From Ga0077527 sp945862135 (GTDB lineage: Bacteria > Pseudomonadota > Gammaproteobacteria > Burkholderiales > SG8-41), in NCBI GenBank assembly GCA_964203275.1, contig CAXNMF010000001.1, positions 434,001 through 498,000 of the forward strand: a stretch of DNA of 64,000 nt, given 5' to 3'. Position 1 is the stretch's first letter. Each line of letters begins with the position of its first letter. The notes under the pieces are model-generated. The model saw nothing but the letters and a program-made list of their open reading frames with translations, searched no databases and was not told the origin of the DNA. This document shows, piece by piece, positions 62,701-64,000 of the stretch. The translations under genes were made by a program, and so were the position numbers.

Positions 62701-64000
62701 GAGCCTCAGAACTCACGTTGGGTGCATAACGAGACTGGCGAACCGATGTTCAACCGTCATGATGGCGGTCCGACCTCCTGGCAGGCGGTGATACTGGCCG
62801 GTGATCTCGACGGCGACGGCAAGGACGACAGCTACCGCGAGTTTTTCCTGGAGTTTTCGGATTTCCAGCACGCCTATGAGAAGGACGTGTATGTCGGTGT
62901 CGGCCCCGATGGCAGGACGCCGGCACCTGCGACCGCCGATTCCTACCGCTACGCTGTCAATCCGCCGCTCATGGTTGAAAGCAAACCGGTGTTTCCGGAT
63001 CTGCGTCGCGCTGCGCCGTCCTGCCCGGGTGGTGTGCCGCGTCCCTGTCCCGGCGTTATTTCCCTGAGCGATATCGGCACTTTTGTAGTGAATTACCGCA
63101 ACGAGCCCGTGGGTTTTCGCATTTACGACCCGCGTCGCATCGGTCCCGACGGCAAACCTGGCATGCAGACCTCGGGATTGGCTGGTGATTTGGCCTTTGC
63201 CCTGCAGACACGTATTGACCGTGCGCTGCCGCAACTCAACACCGTGGTCGGTGATACGCCATACCCGCCGCTGACAAAAGACGTGCGGGCTGGAGATCCT
63301 TTTACGCCGATCCTGCGTGCCCATTCCGGCGACCGTGTTTCGATCAAGACTATCGTCGGCGGCTGGGAAGAGACGCATAACGCCAGCGTGCACGGCCTGA
63401 AATGGCTGCACACCGGCGGTGATTTCGGCGCGCAATCGTCGTCTTCCGGCTGGAAAAACCACCAGTTCATGGGCATTTCCGAACATTTTCCCTTCCTGAC
63501 ACCGGTAATCGCAGATTCGACCCAGAACGGCAAGACCGCTGACTATGCGTGGACGATGGATGCCTCGACTGATGGCTGGTGGACCGGCGTCTGGGGCGTG
63601 ATGCGAAACTACAGCAAACGGCAAGACAACCTGTTTGCCCTGCCGGCCAATCCACGCCCGGTGGTGCTGAAGGCCAATGGTGATTTGCGCGGGACTTGCC
63701 CAAAAAGGGCGGCAATCCGGCGCTACGACATTACCGCAGTACTGGCCAACAAGGCGCTTTCCCGCCCTGCAGGGGTGAGTATCATCCCCGAAGACGGCAC
63801 CGCAACTCTGACTGCCGGCGCACCGCTGGATCCGAATGGCGGGACGCTGGTCTATAACCCGCGCGACACCCAGATTCCGGCACGCACGATCCTTGTTGAA
63901 GATCCACTGCTTGGCGAAGTGCCACAACAGATCGCGGCAAAGCAGGGCCCCTTGCATGACCCGACGGCGGTACTTTATCTGCGAACTGCCGATCTGGATG
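59716..64000 (+). CDS. Very large multicopper oxidase, MofA/MnxG-like (runs off right edge)
   Basis: At least 1428 residues with no stop before the window ends. Signal peptide MKHSAQIAQGLLLALLASAA...AMAQ. I translated the whole frame. Copper motifs: HVFHLHAHQW at 466-475; YHCHFYPHFAMGMW at 519-532 (Cys521 of a type-1 site); GQHIHL with H871 and H873; FSHDHYGPSTHQQVG with H976 and H978; THNASVHGLKWLH with H1221 and H1226. Four or more cupredoxin domains spread over such a length, with HCH in the middle of the chain, is the plan of putative Mn(II) oxidases (Leptothrix MofA ~1660 residues). The last HCH block should lie beyond the edge. MofA-like by family resemblance; the substrate is inferred. 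Confidence 0.9.
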   Translation, partial: MKHSAQIAQGLLLALLASAALSPMAMAQVPTCARTITANVVALDQPLMFNRIGAQNINGMMYALRRDVVDSVSNRNETAGGVLRPGQVQLREDKRPRPLVLRVAAGDCLTVNFLNLLSPAANPRNARHPALHIDDQVASRHAGFQVQGLSLLGSIASDSSNVGRNPSSLTAPGEQRTYRFYAPKEGTFLVVSHGAQFGGEAGAGNSGNGLFAVVNVQPLKARFYRSQVTELEMRLATTGKTASGHPIINYEAKYPNSQPWIAEGKAGLPVLNMLTAAHELVHSDISAVVMGPNADGSFPASTYPLESTGKRNPAYPNRLEAFREFTIAFHDEAVAAQAFPGYYEDPVLKHTLAGVRDAFGINYGIVSAGSEVLANRLGVGPMHDCANCAFEEFFLTSFAVGDPAILVDVPANIGLETVRPGEIPPAAAIGPKATRAYYPDDPSNVRHSYLNDFVKFRNVHAGWEYHVFHLHAHQWLFNPNDDNSSYLDSQSIGPGSAYTYEIAFGGSGNRNRTPGDSIYHCHFYPHFAMGMWELWRTHDTFQSGTRLKVTGAGTHATPWALKDGTPAQGARALPDGEIVAGTPIPGLVPLPGKALAPVPGAVTVEPKIVNGKTVGSVAKVLDRTINPGFPFYIAGIETIVGQRGTTPPLDMLTAAGGFDGGLPRHALEGYAAGAETQVNTTRLDMTKQVHKAKPVYFPEEGTDVEKVAMAFHSRRSHPSIALLPNGTTRASEFLTNGAPAAPGAPFADPCVDDRGTRLGKGVLGEFFDGAGGLGYRRSSVFNADSPRVYKNAAVQFDAVLNKMGQHFPQQRIYTLWDDALPTINKQKAPEPLSMRVNSMDCVQLLAVNLLPENYELDDYQARTTTDMIGQHIHLVKFDVTAADGSANGWNYEDGTMAPGAVRERIHAINAWNDAHPDQQVRLPNGNTRLEAMPHPFFGQYGKPEWLGARTTIQRWFADPVINAAGRDRGLGTVFSHDHYGPSTHQQVGLYAALLVEPQNSRWVHNETGEPMFNRHDGGPTSWQAVILAGDLDGDGKDDSYREFFLEFSDFQHAYEKDVYVGVGPDGRTPAPATADSYRYAVNPPLMVESKPVFPDLRRAAPSCPGGVPRPCPGVISLSDIGTFVVNYRNEPVGFRIYDPRRIGPDGKPGMQTSGLAGDLAFALQTRIDRALPQLNTVVGDTPYPPLTKDVRAGDPFTPILRAHSGDRVSIKTIVGGWEETHNASVHGLKWLHTGGDFGAQSSSSGWKNHQFMGISEHFPFLTPVIADSTQNGKTADYAWTMDASTDGWWTGVWGVMRNYSKRQDNLFALPANPRPVVLKANGDLRGTCPKRAAIRRYDITAVLANKALSRPAGVSIIPEDGTATLTAGAPLDPNGGTLVYNPRDTQIPARTILVEDPLLGEVPQQIAAKQGPLHDPTAVLYLRTADLD

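Noticed and set aside
62713..63957. 414-residue minus-strand frame opposite the large MCO
   Set aside because: The plus frame is continuous from 59716 to the edge with copper ligands here; the antisense frame is a shadow.

Overview
This window looks like chromosomal DNA of a betaproteobacterium. The left part has a conserved layout seen in that class: metX, a regulatory PTS (ptsI-ptsH-EIIA-Man), gshB-gshA of the proteobacterial type, a putative porin with glnK-amtB, ubiK and yifB. The right part is accessory: many two-component proteins, two multicopper oxidase (MCO) loci with Sco-type copper chaperones, a Fap-like functional-amyloid operon and an atypical type II secretion system (T2SS). No tRNA, rRNA, CRISPR array, IS element or phage gene was seen. 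The species cannot be named from the window; a neutrophilic iron- or manganese-oxidising or Rhodocyclales-like betaproteobacterium would fit.

Layout. 1-8.9 kb, nearly all minus strand: metX (cut by the left edge) behind a SAM-II-type aptamer and a terminator; PTS; glutathione synthesis; porin-glnK-amtB behind a sigma-54 promoter with two NtrC-like sites. 9.0-10.8 kb: ubiK and yifB. 10.9-23.6 kb: a signalling island with two histidine kinases, a five-domain-class hybrid kinase, an HD-GYP regulator, several response regulators, a degenerate kinase and a degenerate GGDEF-EAL protein. 24.3-29.7 kb: MCO locus 1 (mco, sco, sel1, unknown, tlpA-like, cusF-like). 29.9-34.1 kb: Fap-like operon. 34.2-43.6 kb, minus strand: T2SS with GspG, F, E, PilM/N/O/P-like proteins, secretin and three small pseudopilins. 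44.3-51.2 kb: two BldC/MerR-like helix-turn-helix regulators, kinases and a periplasmic binding protein. 51.2-64 kb: MCO locus 2, with a minus-strand operon (beta-propeller, two Sco proteins, cytochrome c/binding-protein fusion, parvulin isomerase, NTF2-like, cupredoxin-like, sensor) divergent from a lytic transglycosylase and a very large MofA/MnxG-like MCO that runs off the right edge.

How it may work together (inference). A 9-bp-period direct repeat, TATC(A/G)-N4-T(A/T/G)nnn, recurs in the core promoters of MCO locus 1, the Fap operon, the T2SS operon, the small HTH gene, the beta-propeller/Sco operon, the transglycosylase, the large MCO and a signalling gene pair. The two HTH proteins at 44.3 and 46.4 kb have almost the same DNA-reading domain and are of a family that binds direct repeats, so they are the natural candidates. 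The picture is one co-regulated programme that builds an extracellular metal-oxidising surface: copper-loaded oxidases, a secretion machine to export them, and amyloid to hold them. Mn(II) or Fe(II) is the likely substrate but this is not shown by the sequence.

Three genes (mco 1, its sco, and one pseudopilin) each carry an apparent single-base insertion that breaks an otherwise good reading frame. They may be assembly errors or real decay.
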